Below are positions 63,952 to 64,000 of a stretch of 64,000 nt of DNA, piece by piece. Made by a program: the position numbers and the translations under genes. Under the pieces are notes generated by a model that was not told the DNA's origin, ran no database searches, and saw only the letters and a program-made list of their open reading frames with translations. The stretch covers positions 2,356,001 to 2,420,000 of the forward strand of contig AP017968.1 in assembly GCA_002356455.1 (NCBI GenBank), read 5' to 3'. The stretch is from Fusobacterium varium (GTDB lineage: Bacteria; Fusobacteriota; Fusobacteriia; Fusobacteriales; Fusobacteriaceae). Every line of letters begins with the position of its first letter. Positions within the stretch are counted from its first letter, which is position 1.

Positions 63952-64000
63952 TTAATAAAAATCTATATTAAAACTTCTGTATCTTCCAATATTAACTTTA
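63952..64000 (-). CDS. Possible C-terminal end of a minus-strand gene (partial)
   Basis: Minus-strand frame from the window edge reads KVNIGRYRSFNIDFY and stops at 63952. Sixteen codons are too few to identify; the alternating polar/aromatic pattern ending in an aromatic would suit an outer-membrane barrel strand. Confidence 0.25.
   Translation of the reverse strand, partial: KVNIGRYRSFNIDFY

Overview
This window looks like a chromosomal segment of a Fusobacterium, most likely from the F. varium / F. ulcerans / F. mortiferum group. That is inferred from very low GC, a Gram-negative envelope gene set (TonB-dependent receptors, ExbBD/TonB, a type Va autotransporter protease) combined with clostridial-style amino-acid and 4-hydroxybutyrate fermentation genes. 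I see no tRNA, rRNA or CRISPR array. Standard code 11 fits all genes except one deliberate oddity in the IS91-like elements.

Left part (1-10.4 kb): the start of an MprF-like membrane protein cut by the window edge, a DUF3298 lipoprotein, a large subtilisin-type autotransporter, an oligopeptide-type binding lipoprotein with a SorC-type regulator, a candidate ~50-nt RNA, a tiny membrane peptide and a SigH-like sigma factor. Middle-left (10.4-20.7 kb): a mobile-element cluster. Two IS1182-family elements lie in opposite orientation about a 2.35-kb segment (HD-domain phosphohydrolase, META lipoprotein, a candidate sRNA, and a 45-aa hydrophobic peptide behind a highly structured leader). Three IS91-like elements sit inside the IS1182 copies, one in the first and two in tandem in the second. 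All three share an in-frame UGA at a codon that is normally Trp.

Middle (20.8-29.2 kb): sirtuin, aldo/keto reductase, MalY-type C-S lyase, a HEAT-like protein, and a cluster of methionine gamma-lyase-type enzyme, BrnQ transporter and LysR regulator. Next (29.2-47.9 kb) comes a corrinoid (vitamin B12) acquisition island with seven cobalamin riboswitches. They control two BtuFCD-type ABC importers, two TonB-dependent receptors (one followed by an FMN-binding-like periplasmic protein), ExbB-ExbD-TonB, an exported CbiK-type chelatase, and an unexpected operon of a MORN-repeat protein, two tiny proteins and MarC. Most switches are followed by a visible intrinsic terminator, so control is probably by transcription attenuation: B12-replete cells shut off uptake.

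Right part (48-64 kb): DUF4261 protein, CorC-type protein, TSUP transporter, bactofilin plus M23 peptidase, an alternative sigma-70 factor, RuvC, a nitroreductase and an Eis-like acetyltransferase. Then follows a 4-hydroxybutyrate catabolic operon (dehydratase, NifU-like protein, CoA-transferase, NCS2-like permease, CGGC small protein) next to its likely sigma-54-dependent activator. The intergenic DNA holds a good -24/-12 promoter and two perfect TTGCA-N4-TGCAA palindromes. The window ends with a 4HBT thioesterase, a DUF523 protein and a few codons of a further gene.
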